From: Prochlorococcus marinus XMU1405
GTDB lineage: Bacteria; Cyanobacteriota; Cyanobacteriia; PCC-6307; Cyanobiaceae
Assembly: GCF_017696275.1 (NCBI RefSeq)
Contig: NZ_JAAORF010000003.1
Location: forward strand, 124,001-188,000
Direction of reading: 5' to 3'
Length of the DNA: 64,000 nt
Shown here: piece by piece, positions 1-9,079 of the stretch
Layout: the number at the start of each line of letters is the position of its first letter
Numbering within the stretch: position 1 is the stretch's first letter
Translations under genes and position numbers: made by a program
Notes under the pieces: model-generated
Seen by the model: only the letters and a program-made list of their open reading frames with translations
Databases searched by the model: none
Told to the model about the DNA's origin: nothing

Positions 1-209
1 AAGACATAATCTTGGGTTTATCATCTAACTTTCTACTTTTTTTGGTATTAATGGTGGGTTTACAAAACGGTACAAATAAAAGCAGAGTTAATATTTTTAA
101 GAATGAAACCGTTGATTTACCTATAGGTTTTATTGTTGGTACAAGTTTTATAACAGGATCTTGTTTAGGAAATGTACTTGCTCTTAAATTGAAGAACAAA
201 AATAAATAA
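1..209 (+). CDS. Small membrane protein, LapA/DUF1049-like, 5' end cut by the window
   Basis: About 65 residues are visible from a TTG at 12, but the frame is open to base 1, so the true start probably lies outside the window. Two hydrophobic stretches (roughly residues 4-18 and 36-60) flank a short polar loop containing TNKSRVNIFKNETVDLP. That two-helix layout, with a beta-like segment before the second helix and a basic tail (KLKNKNK), resembles the LapA/DUF1049 family, which is common in cyanobacteria. Family membership is a guess from this pattern. It is convergent with the next gene, whose stop is 6 bases away. Confidence 0.45.
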   Translation, partial: DIILGLSSNFLLFLVLMVGLQNGTNKSRVNIFKNETVDLPIGFIVGTSFITGSCLGNVLALKLKNKNK

Positions 210-214
210 CTTTT

Positions 215-913
215 CTAGAGTGCTATTAATATTTCATCACTAACTATCCGAGTAATGCCTCGTGAAATTAACAAAGGAGAGACAATTTTAAAAACTTCAG
301 TATTAGGAACTTTAATTACTTTTTGCTCTTTATTACAAAACCTTTTGGCAACTTTTAAATCTGAAAAAATTTGTATTGTCTTTCTTTCCAATTCATCTTG
401 GGATAAAAATTGCCATTCTGGATAATCTCTTAATAATTTAGTTTCCAACTCAATATTTTTATCTATTATCAAAAATACAGTTTTTGGAAAATTAACTTCA
501 TCTAAAGGAATCGATGATAAATCTTTTTGATTTGCGTTTTCAAAATCATAATTTAAGGGTATAACTTCCGTATAAGTTGAAATAGGTATTTCTTCCGAAT
601 CAACTTTATTTTCTTCGAGTTGTTGCTCAATAATAATTTCCCTATTAGTATTTTTTTTTGGTAGCTTTTTAAGATCTTCTAATGAAGTTATATCTTTATC
701 AGAACTATTAATTTTTAAACTCTTATTTTTTCTAAGATGATCTTTGTAAATCTCCTCGCCAAGACTTTTTTTTAAATTTCTTGATATTGTTAATTTTGAA
801 TAACCAAATTTTCCTGAAAGAAAATCTATTGTTTTACCTTCAGTAAAATATATGACTAGATTTTGTTTTTCTTTTTCAGTAAGCCTTTTAGCCAAAATAA
901 AATATACATACAA
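215..913 (-). CDS. Hypothetical protein with N-terminal helix-turn-helix
   Basis: The first 55 residues look like a resolvase-type helix-turn-helix: a basic helix (AKRLTEKEKQNLV), then GKTIDFLSGKFGYSKLTIS. A charged linker rich in K, E and S follows (about 60-130). The compact C-terminal part (about 140-232) has alternating beta and alpha segments, including FPKTVFLIIDKN and EWQFLSQDELERKT. Function is unknown; DNA binding is possible from the N-terminus only. The ATG at 913 gives an odd MYVYFI extension. A TTG at 895 would start the protein at MAKRLTEKEK, which looks more natural. It reads away from the tRNA gene and appears to belong to the conserved flank, not the polysaccharide island. 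Confidence 0.7.
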   Translation of the reverse strand: MYVYFILAKRLTEKEKQNLVIYFTEGKTIDFLSGKFGYSKLTISRNLKKSLGEEIYKDHLRKNKSLKINSSDKDITSLEDLKKLPKKNTNREIIIEQQLEENKVDSEEIPISTYTEVIPLNYDFENANQKDLSSIPLDEVNFPKTVFLIIDKNIELETKLLRDYPEWQFLSQDELERKTIQIFSDLKVAKRFCNKEQKVIKVPNTEVFKIVSPLLISRGITRIVSDEILIAL

Positions 914-1009
914 CTGTAAATATACTAAAACTTTTCTAGAAAAGAAATTATTTTGCTATTTTTAATGAATTTTCTTAAGCAAATAAATATCATAAAAATA
1001 TAGTAATTT

Positions 1010-1038
1010 TTGATTGAGCCTTACCTGTCAGATATAAT
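1010..1038 (+). promoter_or_regulatory. Sigma70-type promoter of tRNA-Arg
   Basis: TTGATT at 1010-1015 (-35) and a perfect TATAAT at 1033-1038 (-10) are separated by 17 bases. The tRNA 5' end at 1047 lies 8 bases after the -10 box, so transcription would start almost at the mature end. Confidence 0.75.
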
Positions 1039-1046
1039 AAGATGGT

Positions 1047-1120
<74 letters not shown>

Positions 1121-1141
1121 TTTTCAAATAAAATTTGAAAA
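1121..1141 (+). terminator. Possible terminator after tRNA-Arg
   Basis: Directly after the tRNA, TTTTCAAAT (1121-1129) and ATTTGAAAA (1133-1141) form a perfect 9-bp inverted repeat with a 3-base loop. It is AT-rich and lacks a long T tract (TATTTATAC follows), so it would be weak. It could serve either strand, since the minus-strand gene ends at 1165. Confidence 0.45.
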
Positions 1142-1164
1142 TATTTATACAATAAAGAGGAAAA

Positions 1165-2577
1165 CTAAAGAGAACTACATTCCCCCATTCCTACTTGCCA
1201 AAATTTAATCCCCGTACCTTTTAAGCTATTTTTTGAAATTATCTTTCTAGTATCGAAAACCCATGAGGGTTTTCTCATTAACTTTGAAAATTTTTCAAAA
1301 TTTATTTCTTTATATTCATCCCAAGCTGTCAAAATTATAAGAGCATCGGCGTCTTTTACACATTCATTTAAATTGCTATTAAAAGACCAACTACCTTCTT
1401 TTTCAGAAAATATCTTAGATTCTTTTTTACATAATTCTTTCTCAATTTGATAAGGCAAGACTTGAGGATCATTAATCATCAAATTAGCACCATTCTCCAA
1501 AAGATCTTTTGCAATAGAAATACTAGGAGATTCTCTAGTGTCGTTGGTATTTGCCTTAAAAGCAAATCCAAACATAGCTATTTTTTTATTTGTAACAGTT
1601 CCAAAAAGTTTTTCTACAACCAAAGAAGCTATTCTCTCTTTTTGCCAGTTATTTACTATCAAAACATGTTCCCAATATCGCGAAATCTTTTCTAGACCGT
1701 AATATTGACATAAATAAACAAGATTCAATATATCCTTCTGAAAACAACTACCTCCAAAACCTGGACCAGCATCAAGGAATTTTTTCCCAATTCTTTTATC
1801 TGCACCAATTGCATTAGACACTTCTTTGATTTCTGCACCAGTAGCCTCACATAGAGCCGAAATAGCATTTATAGAACTTAATCTTTGGGCTAAGAATGCA
1901 TTAGCAGTAAGTTTTGATAATTCACTGCTCCATACATTAGTGAAAAGAATCTTGTTGGCTGGTATCCATCTCTCATAGATACCACTTAAACTTCTCATTG
2001 CATTATTATCTTCACCTCCAATTAAAACTCTATCGGGATTCTCTAAGTCATTAATAGCAGTCCCTTCGGCCAGAAATTCAGGACTCGAAAGAACAGAAAA
2101 AGACTTTTTGATATTAGAAATAAAGCTATTTTCTTCAGATTCGCTCAAAATATTTTGTATTAATTCAGCTGTCCTAACTGGAACTGTACTTTTCTCAACA
2201 ACAATTGTATGACCACTGGAGTATTCAGCCACTTGCCTAGCACTGGATTCTACCCATTTCAGATCGCTTGCATAGCCAGCTCCAAATCCACTCGTTTTGG
2301 TAGGAGTATTTACAGAAATAAAGATCATATCAGCTTCTTTAATGGTATTTGCAATATCAGTAGAGAAAAAAAGATTTTTATTACGGTTTCTTTTTATAAT
2401 TTCTTTTAAACCTGGCTCAAATACTGGCAATTTACTTAGATCTTTATCATTCCAGGCATTTATCCTCTTTTTATCAATGTCAACCAGTGTGACCTTAATG
2501 TCTTTGCATCTATCGGCTAACACTGCCATAGTAGGACCTCCCACATAACCTGCGCCGATACAACAAATTTTTTTTAT
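1165..2577 (-). CDS. ugd: UDP-glucose 6-dehydrogenase, with an apparent ATA start
   Basis: Oxidises UDP-glucose to UDP-glucuronate with NAD+, in the cytoplasm, giving uronic acid for surface glycans. The C-terminal two thirds are typical: the catalytic cysteine lies in GFGGSCFQKD (residue 267 counted from the GTG at 2544), followed by FGFAFKANTNDTRESP. The usual Rossmann motif GAGYVGGPTMA begins upstream of that GTG. In frame, the sequence back to a stop at 2605-2607 contains no ATG, GTG or TTG. The codon where relatives would have Met-Lys-Lys is ATA at 2577-2575 (ATA AAA AAA ATT). Either a rare ATA/ATT start is used or an ATG has mutated, so the gene may be weakly expressed or broken. Product identity is firm; the start is not. 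Confidence 0.9.
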   Translation of the reverse strand: MKKICCIGAGYVGGPTMAVLADRCKDIKVTLVDIDKKRINAWNDKDLSKLPVFEPGLKEIIKRNRNKNLFFSTDIANTIKEADMIFISVNTPTKTSGFGAGYASDLKWVESSARQVAEYSSGHTIVVEKSTVPVRTAELIQNILSESEENSFISNIKKSFSVLSSPEFLAEGTAINDLENPDRVLIGGEDNNAMRSLSGIYERWIPANKILFTNVWSSELSKLTANAFLAQRLSSINAISALCEATGAEIKEVSNAIGADKRIGKKFLDAGPGFGGSCFQKDILNLVYLCQYYGLEKISRYWEHVLIVNNWQKERIASLVVEKLFGTVTNKKIAMFGFAFKANTNDTRESPSISIAKDLLENGANLMINDPQVLPYQIEKELCKKESKIFSEKEGSWSFNSNLNECVKDADALIILTAWDEYKEINFEKFSKLMRKPSWVFDTRKIISKNSLKGTGIKFWQVGMGECSSL

Positions 2578-2807
2578 TTGAGAAGTGATTTTTTGGGGAA
2601 ATAATTATTTTTATTTTACTTGAAAGAGTACTTGATATTCGTAACGTGTTAAATCTCTTTTTATGTAAGAAAAAAGATTGCAATTTTTGTGAGAAGATGC
2701 AAAATTAAAATTATAAAAAATATTTCAAAAGTTACATTACTGAATATAATTAATCTAATTAATGTTTCTTTTGAATTTAAAAACATCAAAAATATTTTAT
2801 TAATTTA

Positions 2808-4091
2808 ATGCCCTTTTTAGAGTTTAAAAAAGAGGTGAACTTAAATAAGATCGGATTTTTTGGATTTAATATTGGTATTTTCTTATTATTCTCTGCTCCT
2901 GCGATAGCATCTTTTTTCTTAATAATATCTCTTTTAATAAGTATTTTTTTAATTAAAAAAAATCCTCTTCATGACAAAATCAATCTCTTTTTGATCTTAA
3001 TAAGCTTTCTTATGTTACTAAGTTGGTTTTTATATCAATTTAATTCTGATGGGAAATATCCTGTCTATGAGTCAAACCTAAGTACTGATCCATTGATTGG
3101 TTTAATAAATTGGATTCCACTTTTTCTTTCTTACATAGGATTTCAACATTACCTTAGAACAAAAAACAGTCGTCTTATTTGTGGATTATCTCTAATGTCT
3201 GGATCAATTCCTATTTTAATAAGTGGATTTGGTCAATATCTATTTAATTGGTATGGTCCCTTAGAATTTCTAAATGGATTAATAATTTGGTACCAAAGAG
3301 ACAATACAAGTGGAATGACAAGTTTTTTTAATAATCCCAACTATGCAGCTTGTTCGCTTGCTTGTATTCTTCCTTTGTTCTACGCAACTTTTTATAGAAA
3401 TAAAACTTATAAGTTAAGAAAAATTATTAACTTAATTATCATCTTTTTGATAATCATTGGAATATTATTTACTTCTTCTAGGAATGGTTTATTGGGCATA
3501 TTCTTAGGAGCATTTTTCTTCTTTATTTCATTAAGGTCAAAATTATTGACTTTCAGTTTATTATCATTTTCATCAATATTTTTATTTGACTTAATTTTTA
3601 AGTATGCATACGGTATTGCATTAATTCCGCTTAATCTTACAAATAGAATTAGTTTGCAAGAATTTTATGAAGACCCTAGATTGTTAATTTGGAAAAACTC
3701 AATATTTTATATTTTTAAAAAGCCATTTTTAGGTTGGGGAGGTAATAGCTTTTCATATCTTTGGAATAAAGATAACACATTATACCTGGGGCACTCTCAT
3801 AGCATACCTTTAGAAATATCTATTCAATATGGTCTTATAACTTCATTATTACTTTCTAGTGTAGTAGTTTTTATTTTACTAAAAAGCTTTAGAGTTATTT
3901 TCTTAGACTTAAATTTCAAATTAAGAAATTCAGATGATGAATTTCATTTTGATAGAGGATGGTTTGCAGCATGTGTTGTAATTTTGTTTTCCAATCTTAT
4001 TGATATTTTATATTTTGACGTCAGAATTAGTATACTAACATGGGTACTATTGGCAGGCTTAAGAAATATTCCGATAAGGGAAGATAAATAA
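2808..4091 (+). CDS. O-antigen ligase/polymerase-like membrane protein
   Basis: A 427-residue protein with about ten membrane helices. The later part carries the Wzy_C/O-antigen ligase pattern: FFNNPNYAACSLA, then TSSRNGLLGIFLGA, then a large periplasmic loop with PFLGWGGNSF and a histidine motif GHSHSIPLEISIQYG. Family members either polymerise O-units or ligate finished O-antigen to lipid A-core at the periplasmic face. Sequence alone does not separate the two. A second, EpsG-like polymerase candidate lies at 45627, so this one may be the ligase. It is convergent with the sugar transferase at 4124. Confidence 0.82.
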   Translation: MPFLEFKKEVNLNKIGFFGFNIGIFLLFSAPAIASFFLIISLLISIFLIKKNPLHDKINLFLILISFLMLLSWFLYQFNSDGKYPVYESNLSTDPLIGLINWIPLFLSYIGFQHYLRTKNSRLICGLSLMSGSIPILISGFGQYLFNWYGPLEFLNGLIIWYQRDNTSGMTSFFNNPNYAACSLACILPLFYATFYRNKTYKLRKIINLIIIFLIIIGILFTSSRNGLLGIFLGAFFFFISLRSKLLTFSLLSFSSIFLFDLIFKYAYGIALIPLNLTNRISLQEFYEDPRLLIWKNSIFYIFKKPFLGWGGNSFSYLWNKDNTLYLGHSHSIPLEISIQYGLITSLLLSSVVVFILLKSFRVIFLDLNFKLRNSDDEFHFDRGWFAACVVILFSNLIDILYFDVRISILTWVLLAGLRNIPIREDK

Positions 4092-4107
4092 TTTTCGCGA
4101 ATTATTT
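4086..4107. terminator. Possible bidirectional terminator between convergent genes
   Basis: An 8-bp stem (AAATAATT at 4086-4093 with AATTATTT at 4100-4107) encloses a TTCGCG loop. It lies across the stop codon of the ligase-like gene and just before the end of the convergent sugar transferase. The stem is AT-rich, so strength is doubtful. Confidence 0.4.
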
Positions 4108-4123
4108 TAAAATTTTAATCTTT

Positions 4124-4702
4124 TTAATTATCTATACCGTCGCCAATACCTTTTCCATAAAGAGTTAAAAACAAATACTTAAAGTAATTAATTTGATGAA
4201 AATTAGAAATCATATGATTCTCTATTTTGGCCAACTTTTTTGGATTTGACATGTCAATTCCTTTTATCTGAGCTAAACCAGTCACTCCTGGCTTTACTGA
4301 AAAAATACTATAAATCTGCCTCTCTTTAATTAATTGAGTTTGATTAGGTAGACAAGGTCTAGGACCGACTAAACTCATTTCACCCCTAATAACATTAAAA
4401 AGTTGTGGGAGTTCATCCAGCTTAAGCAATCTAATTATTCTCCCGCATTTTGTAACTAATTTCTTATCGACTAAATGAGAAGCAACTGAAGGAGTTCTAA
4501 AATGCATAGTTCTAAATTTAATTAAATTAAAAAGCTTTTTGTTTTTACCTAACCTTTTTTGAACGAATAGAGGTTTCCCAGAATCAAAAAAACAAATAAA
4601 ATACAATATCAAAAATAAAGGGCTAAAAGTAAAAGTAAGTAAAAGTGATATCGTTAAATCATAAAATCTGATTATGTTATTCTTTCTTAAAATTTTTTTC
4701 AT
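4124..4702 (-). CDS. Undecaprenyl-phosphate sugar phosphotransferase, small PglC/WcaJ C-domain type
   Basis: Starts glycan synthesis by transferring a sugar-1-phosphate from a nucleotide sugar to undecaprenyl phosphate at the inner face of the inner membrane. At 192 residues it is the minimal PglC-like form: one membrane segment (about 15-38), then VQKRLGKNKKLFNLIKFRTM, then LLKLDELPQLFNVIRGEMSLVGPRP and KPGVTGLAQIKG, all hallmarks of the bacterial sugar transferase family. It lies 35 bases downstream of the 4,6-dehydratase gene on the same strand, so its substrate may be the UDP-6-deoxy-HexNAc derived from that enzyme. That substrate assignment is inference. Confidence 0.9.
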   Translation of the reverse strand: MKKILRKNNIIRFYDLTISLLLTFTFSPLFLILYFICFFDSGKPLFVQKRLGKNKKLFNLIKFRTMHFRTPSVASHLVDKKLVTKCGRIIRLLKLDELPQLFNVIRGEMSLVGPRPCLPNQTQLIKERQIYSIFSVKPGVTGLAQIKGIDMSNPKKLAKIENHMISNFHQINYFKYLFLTLYGKGIGDGIDN

Positions 4703-4737
4703 TCTATGCCTAAATATAGTAAGAAATTAGAGTAGAT

Positions 4738-6684
4738 TTACTTTTTTGTAAAAGTATGGTCGATAATGCCACTGTTAGGATAAAAATCAATAACTAATTC
4801 TTTTAATTTAACTCTAATATTTTCGAAATCATTTTTTTTCATAAGACTTTTAAGACACTCGATCTCTTTCACCAATTCATCAAATTCCATAAAAGGTTCA
4901 TTAGATCTAAAAATCTTTGGATGTTTTGTTCTTACTGGATTATTTGATAAGAGCAATTCTTCATAAAGTTTCTCTCCAGGCCTCAAGCCTGTTATAACTA
5001 TTTCAATATCGCCTTGTGAATTAGGTGATGATTTCAAAGTTAAGCCTGATAATTCAATCATTTTTACTGCTAAGTCATATATTTTAATTGGAGCTCCCAT
5101 ATCTAGAACAAACACATCTCCTCCCTCTGCAAGTGCTCCAGCTTGAATTACTAATTGAGAGGCTTCTGTAATTGTCATAAAATATCTTGTAATCTTTTTA
5201 TGAGTCAAAGTTACTGGCCCACCTTTTTTTATTTGATCTCTAAATTTTGGTATTACTGAACCAGAAGATTGAAGGACATTACCAAAGCGTACTATTGAAA
5301 ATTTAGTATTGAACAAATTATCAGAATCACTATAAATTCTTTTATTGAATGCCTGCAAACAAAGCTCAGCCAATCTTTTTGTAGCCCCCATTATATTTGT
5401 TGGTCTTACTGCTTTATCTGTAGAAACAAAAACAAAATTTGAGACTTGATTAGTAATTGCTAGATTAGCTAACTCAAATGTTCCAATTACATTGTTTTTT
5501 AATCCTTCTATTAAGTTATATTCAACAATAGGAACATGTTTATAGGCCGCAGTATGGTATATAGTCTCAGGTTTCCATATTGAAACAATTTCTTTCATTC
5601 TTTTAACGTCTTGTACAGAACCTAGTAACGGAATTATTTCTGTATTTAATGGCTTTAATTGTTCTATTTCTGAATGAATAGAATAAAGTGCGAATTCACT
5701 TAGTTCTACCAACAAAAGTTTCTCTGGTTTTAATTTAATAATTTGTCGACACAATTCACTACCAATAGATCCTCCTGCACCAGTGACCAAAATAATTTTT
5801 TTATTTATATTTTTCTTCATTAATTCCTCGAAGGGTTCCACTTGTATTCTTCCTAACAAGTCATCAATATCTAAATCCACAAAATCTGTATAACTTTTCC
5901 CATTCGCAAGATCATCTATTCCTGGTATTGATCTAATAGCAATTTTGTATTTAGATAAATTTCGAATAATTTGGCTCCTTTCCTTTCTTTCAATTGAAGG
6001 TAATGCAAGAAAAATAAGATTAATTTTTTTTCTTTTAATAATTTTTTGCAGTTTTTCAGGAGAATATATGGGTTTACCATCTATAAAAAATCCTTGCTTA
6101 TCTTTATTATCATCCAAAAATCCCTTAATAAGAACTTCATTACTATCCCGCATTGCTTGAACTAATTGTCTTCCTGACTGACCAGAACCATAAACCAAAG
6201 CATTATTCATCTTTTTATTATCATGATTCATGATTAGAATCTTTCTTAAGATAGACCTTGTAAATATTCTCCAAGAGCACATTATTATTAAAAAAATTAA
6301 TGGCTGTATTAAACCTATTGATCTTGGGATACCACGAATACCAATAAAGCCAATAAAGGTTAAATAAAAAATTGAGTAAACAAATATAGCTCTAGATACT
6401 ACTAATAAAGCATATGTTCCAGAATGTCTAAAAATAGCTTTATAAAGTCCAAAAACATAAAAAATAGGTAAAGAAAATGATAGTGCAAATATTAAAGCTT
6501 CAAAACCTTTTTCTGATAAATATACTAAATCACCAAGTCTCAAATAAAAAGAAGCCCAAATAGAAATTACACATGCAGAAAAATCTAAAGAGACAGCCAC
6601 AAATGTTTTTGCAGATCTGGGTATATTAAGAATTTTATTTAATGATTTTTGAATTTTATTTAACATTATGATTTCCAATAACAA
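4738..6684 (-). CDS. Membrane-bound UDP-HexNAc 4,6-dehydratase, WbpM/CapD/PglF family
   Basis: A 648-residue two-part protein. The N-terminus has about four membrane helices (20-135), followed by a nucleotide-binding-like segment (ALVYGSGQSGRQL). The C-terminal SDR dehydratase has NAD motif TGAGGSIGSE near residue 300 and the catalytic region STDKAVRPTNIMGATKR, with Met432 in place of the usual SDR tyrosine and Lys436, as known for WbpM-type enzymes. The family converts UDP-GlcNAc to UDP-2-acetamido-2,6-dideoxy-4-keto-hexose. The reductase-like SDR at 31288 could complete UDP-QuiNAc or UDP-FucNAc. An alternative ATG at 6666 (MLNKIQ) avoids the MLLEII extension. Confidence 0.93.
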   Translation of the reverse strand: MLLEIIMLNKIQKSLNKILNIPRSAKTFVAVSLDFSACVISIWASFYLRLGDLVYLSEKGFEALIFALSFSLPIFYVFGLYKAIFRHSGTYALLVVSRAIFVYSIFYLTFIGFIGIRGIPRSIGLIQPLIFLIIMCSWRIFTRSILRKILIMNHDNKKMNNALVYGSGQSGRQLVQAMRDSNEVLIKGFLDDNKDKQGFFIDGKPIYSPEKLQKIIKRKKINLIFLALPSIERKERSQIIRNLSKYKIAIRSIPGIDDLANGKSYTDFVDLDIDDLLGRIQVEPFEELMKKNINKKIILVTGAGGSIGSELCRQIIKLKPEKLLLVELSEFALYSIHSEIEQLKPLNTEIIPLLGSVQDVKRMKEIVSIWKPETIYHTAAYKHVPIVEYNLIEGLKNNVIGTFELANLAITNQVSNFVFVSTDKAVRPTNIMGATKRLAELCLQAFNKRIYSDSDNLFNTKFSIVRFGNVLQSSGSVIPKFRDQIKKGGPVTLTHKKITRYFMTITEASQLVIQAGALAEGGDVFVLDMGAPIKIYDLAVKMIELSGLTLKSSPNSQGDIEIVITGLRPGEKLYEELLLSNNPVRTKHPKIFRSNEPFMEFDELVKEIECLKSLMKKNDFENIRVKLKELVIDFYPNSGIIDHTFTKK

Positions 6685-7006
6685 AACCTAATTTAAGAAA
6701 TTTCAAATAAACTATCTTCAATTCCATAACTTATGATAAAACAAGGATATAAAATACTCTTTTTTAATTAATCCATTATTAACATAGCTTGTTCTATATT
6801 CTTTTATCAATATTATAAAAATAAAAATTTTAAATAAGCTATGAAAATTTGTTATTTGTAAAATAAATAATTTTTAACCAAGAAATTTAGAATTACATTT
6901 GATTTCAATATAATTAAAATACCCTAACTTTTAAAAAACTATAACTTACTTATCTGTGTCAAATTATTTTAAATAATGTATTATATTAAAGTTCTAGGTT
7001 AATAAT
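6685..7006. other. Divergent intergenic region
   Basis: These 322 AT-rich bases separate the divergent 4,6-dehydratase and OstA-like genes and must hold both promoters. A TATATT at 6982-6987 is a candidate -10 for the rightward gene, but no convincing -35 is visible. I see no ORF, RNA or strong hairpin. Confidence 0.4.
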
Positions 7007-9064
7007 TTGAAAAAAAAATATTTATCTTTTATTCCTTTTTTAGTTCTAAATTTTTTAGGTGAAAAAATAAATACTGAGACCCTCCATATAAAAAAAACCA
7101 ATATAAGTTTTCCTGAAAAATCTTCAATTTCTAAGAACCTGTTAATAAATAATGAAATAGATATACAATATAATTTGCAAAATTTTGTCTATTTATTGGC
7201 AGAGAAAATTAATTCTCAAAATATTAATGACAACTCTACCTTTGATGGTTTAAATATTATTTCCAACTCACAATTAAAAACAAAAAATAAATTTATAGCT
7301 CAAGGTAATGTTCAAATCAAAAAAAATAATATGCATTTGCAATCAGATAAACTTATTTATGATTTAGAAAAAAGAATAATTACAGTATCTGGCAAAATTA
7401 AATTTATATCTGGTGAACAATTCTTTAATGCAAGCAAAATTGAATACAATTTAACGTTAAAAGAAGGCGTTATTAAAGATTTGTATGGAACTATTAATTT
7501 TGAAAAATTAGACTTAAAAAATTTTAAAAATACTTCATCAGATCAAAATCTTTTTAATGATATTGAAAGCTCTATTACAAATGTAAAGCTCAATAAATCA
7601 AGCACATTTGAATTTAATGATATTACTTCACCGCAAAACGTGAAAGTAGAAATAAATAACATGACGAAATGGCGGATGCAATCAGAAGAAATAAAAATAA
7701 AAGATGGTATATGGTCTGCAGAAATTCTTTATTTAACAAATGATCCATTCAATAAACCCCAAATAATATTAAAAAACAAGAATTTTAAAAGTTTTGAGAA
7801 AGATGGAAAATTCTTTATTGAATCTGAATGGAGCTCCATTATTTTGGAAGATAAATTGAATATTCCTATAGGCCCAAGAAAATATAATCTTAACAAAGGT
7901 AATAACTTCAGGTGGGGTATCGGATATGATAAGGGTAATAAAGATGGAATACATCTTATAAGATATGCTGATCCTTTAACTATAGGTAGGAAAACTAGCA
8001 TTAATATTAATAAGGAATTTTATATTCAAAGACTTTTACAGGGGAACTCTAAAAGTTTTTCTAAAGAAAATGAATCTGTTCTAGCAGAAAAATCTGAACA
8101 AAGTACAAAATTTTCAGATTATTTTGGTTTAAGTAGTGAATTAAACTCTGAATTTTTTGGGTTGGATTTTAATTCTGAGATCAAATTTAATTCATTGGAT
8201 TTTGATAAATTCAAAAAAATTATCACTTTTAAAGGAGAGTTATCTAAAAAACTGTATTCTTACCAAGATAAAGATAAAGAAAAGGAAACTACAATATCAA
8301 TCTTTGGTACGTACCGAGATAAAGTATGGAATGGTTCAATTGGAGAAAAAGATATCCTCACTGCTTATGGTTTTAAATTAGAAGACAGTAAAAAGTGGAA
8401 AACTAATCAAGTTTCAAATCTTGAAAACATAGCAGCAGGATATGGAGAATATCAATCAAATAAAAAATCAACTGAAAATAATATTATCAGCCGAAAAAGA
8501 TTAAATCTCCTTTGGCATAGAGAACATAATTTTCATCTTTGGAAGGTGAAAGATGATTCTGAATTAAACAAGGGATTTAAATTCACGCCAGAACCTATAA
8601 ATAAAGGTATTGATTTATTAGTATCATCAAAGATCGATTTATATAGTTATGATGATGGAAATTTTCAAAATTTAATAACTTTTAAAGCTGGTCCTAATTT
8701 AACTTTAGGAAACTTAAAAAATAATTTCTTTGATTACACACGAATAAACATCTTTGGGAAAACTACAATTGCTAATGGTGAAAGTCCATTTGATTTTGAT
8801 CAATCTGTTGATAATCATGCTATTGAATTAGGAATAGAGCAACAACTAATTGGACCATTGGTAATGAAATATTCAACCGAATATAATTTAGATATAGACT
8901 CTCCAAAATTTCATGAATTTTCAAATAATAAATATGAATTATCTTGGAATAGAAGAGCTTATAATATAGGAGTTTTTTATAATACAGATAAACAGACTGG
9001 AGGGGTCAATTTCGAAATTAATAGTTTTAGTTTTGATGGATTTAATGAAAAGTTTATTAATTAA
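7007..9064 (+). CDS. OstA/LptD-like outer-membrane protein, cyanobacterial DUF3769 type
   Basis: A 685-residue protein with a TTG start and a weak signal-like segment (KKKYLSFIPFLVLNFLG). Residues about 85-165 resemble an OstA/LptA beta-jellyroll unit: AQGNVQIKKNNMHLQSDKLI, then YDLEKRIITVSGKIKF and GVIKDLYGTINF. The remaining ~450 residues are rich in aromatic/charged alternation (WGIGYDKGN, LNLLWHREHNFHLW, YELSWNRRAYNIGVFY), as expected for an outer-membrane barrel. Cyanobacteria use proteins of this kind in place of, or alongside, LptD to place LPS in the outer membrane. Its position among O-antigen genes fits. The exact role is inferred from the family. Confidence 0.75.
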   Translation: MKKKYLSFIPFLVLNFLGEKINTETLHIKKTNISFPEKSSISKNLLINNEIDIQYNLQNFVYLLAEKINSQNINDNSTFDGLNIISNSQLKTKNKFIAQGNVQIKKNNMHLQSDKLIYDLEKRIITVSGKIKFISGEQFFNASKIEYNLTLKEGVIKDLYGTINFEKLDLKNFKNTSSDQNLFNDIESSITNVKLNKSSTFEFNDITSPQNVKVEINNMTKWRMQSEEIKIKDGIWSAEILYLTNDPFNKPQIILKNKNFKSFEKDGKFFIESEWSSIILEDKLNIPIGPRKYNLNKGNNFRWGIGYDKGNKDGIHLIRYADPLTIGRKTSININKEFYIQRLLQGNSKSFSKENESVLAEKSEQSTKFSDYFGLSSELNSEFFGLDFNSEIKFNSLDFDKFKKIITFKGELSKKLYSYQDKDKEKETTISIFGTYRDKVWNGSIGEKDILTAYGFKLEDSKKWKTNQVSNLENIAAGYGEYQSNKKSTENNIISRKRLNLLWHREHNFHLWKVKDDSELNKGFKFTPEPINKGIDLLVSSKIDLYSYDDGNFQNLITFKAGPNLTLGNLKNNFFDYTRINIFGKTTIANGESPFDFDQSVDNHAIELGIEQQLIGPLVMKYSTEYNLDIDSPKFHEFSNNKYELSWNRRAYNIGVFYNTDKQTGGVNFEINSFSFDGFNEKFIN

Positions 9065-9079
9065 AATTATCTTTAAAAA

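Noticed and set aside
1447-1695. Plus-strand frames inside ugd and similar shadow frames elsewhere
   Set aside because: They lie opposite well-supported genes and show no motifs.
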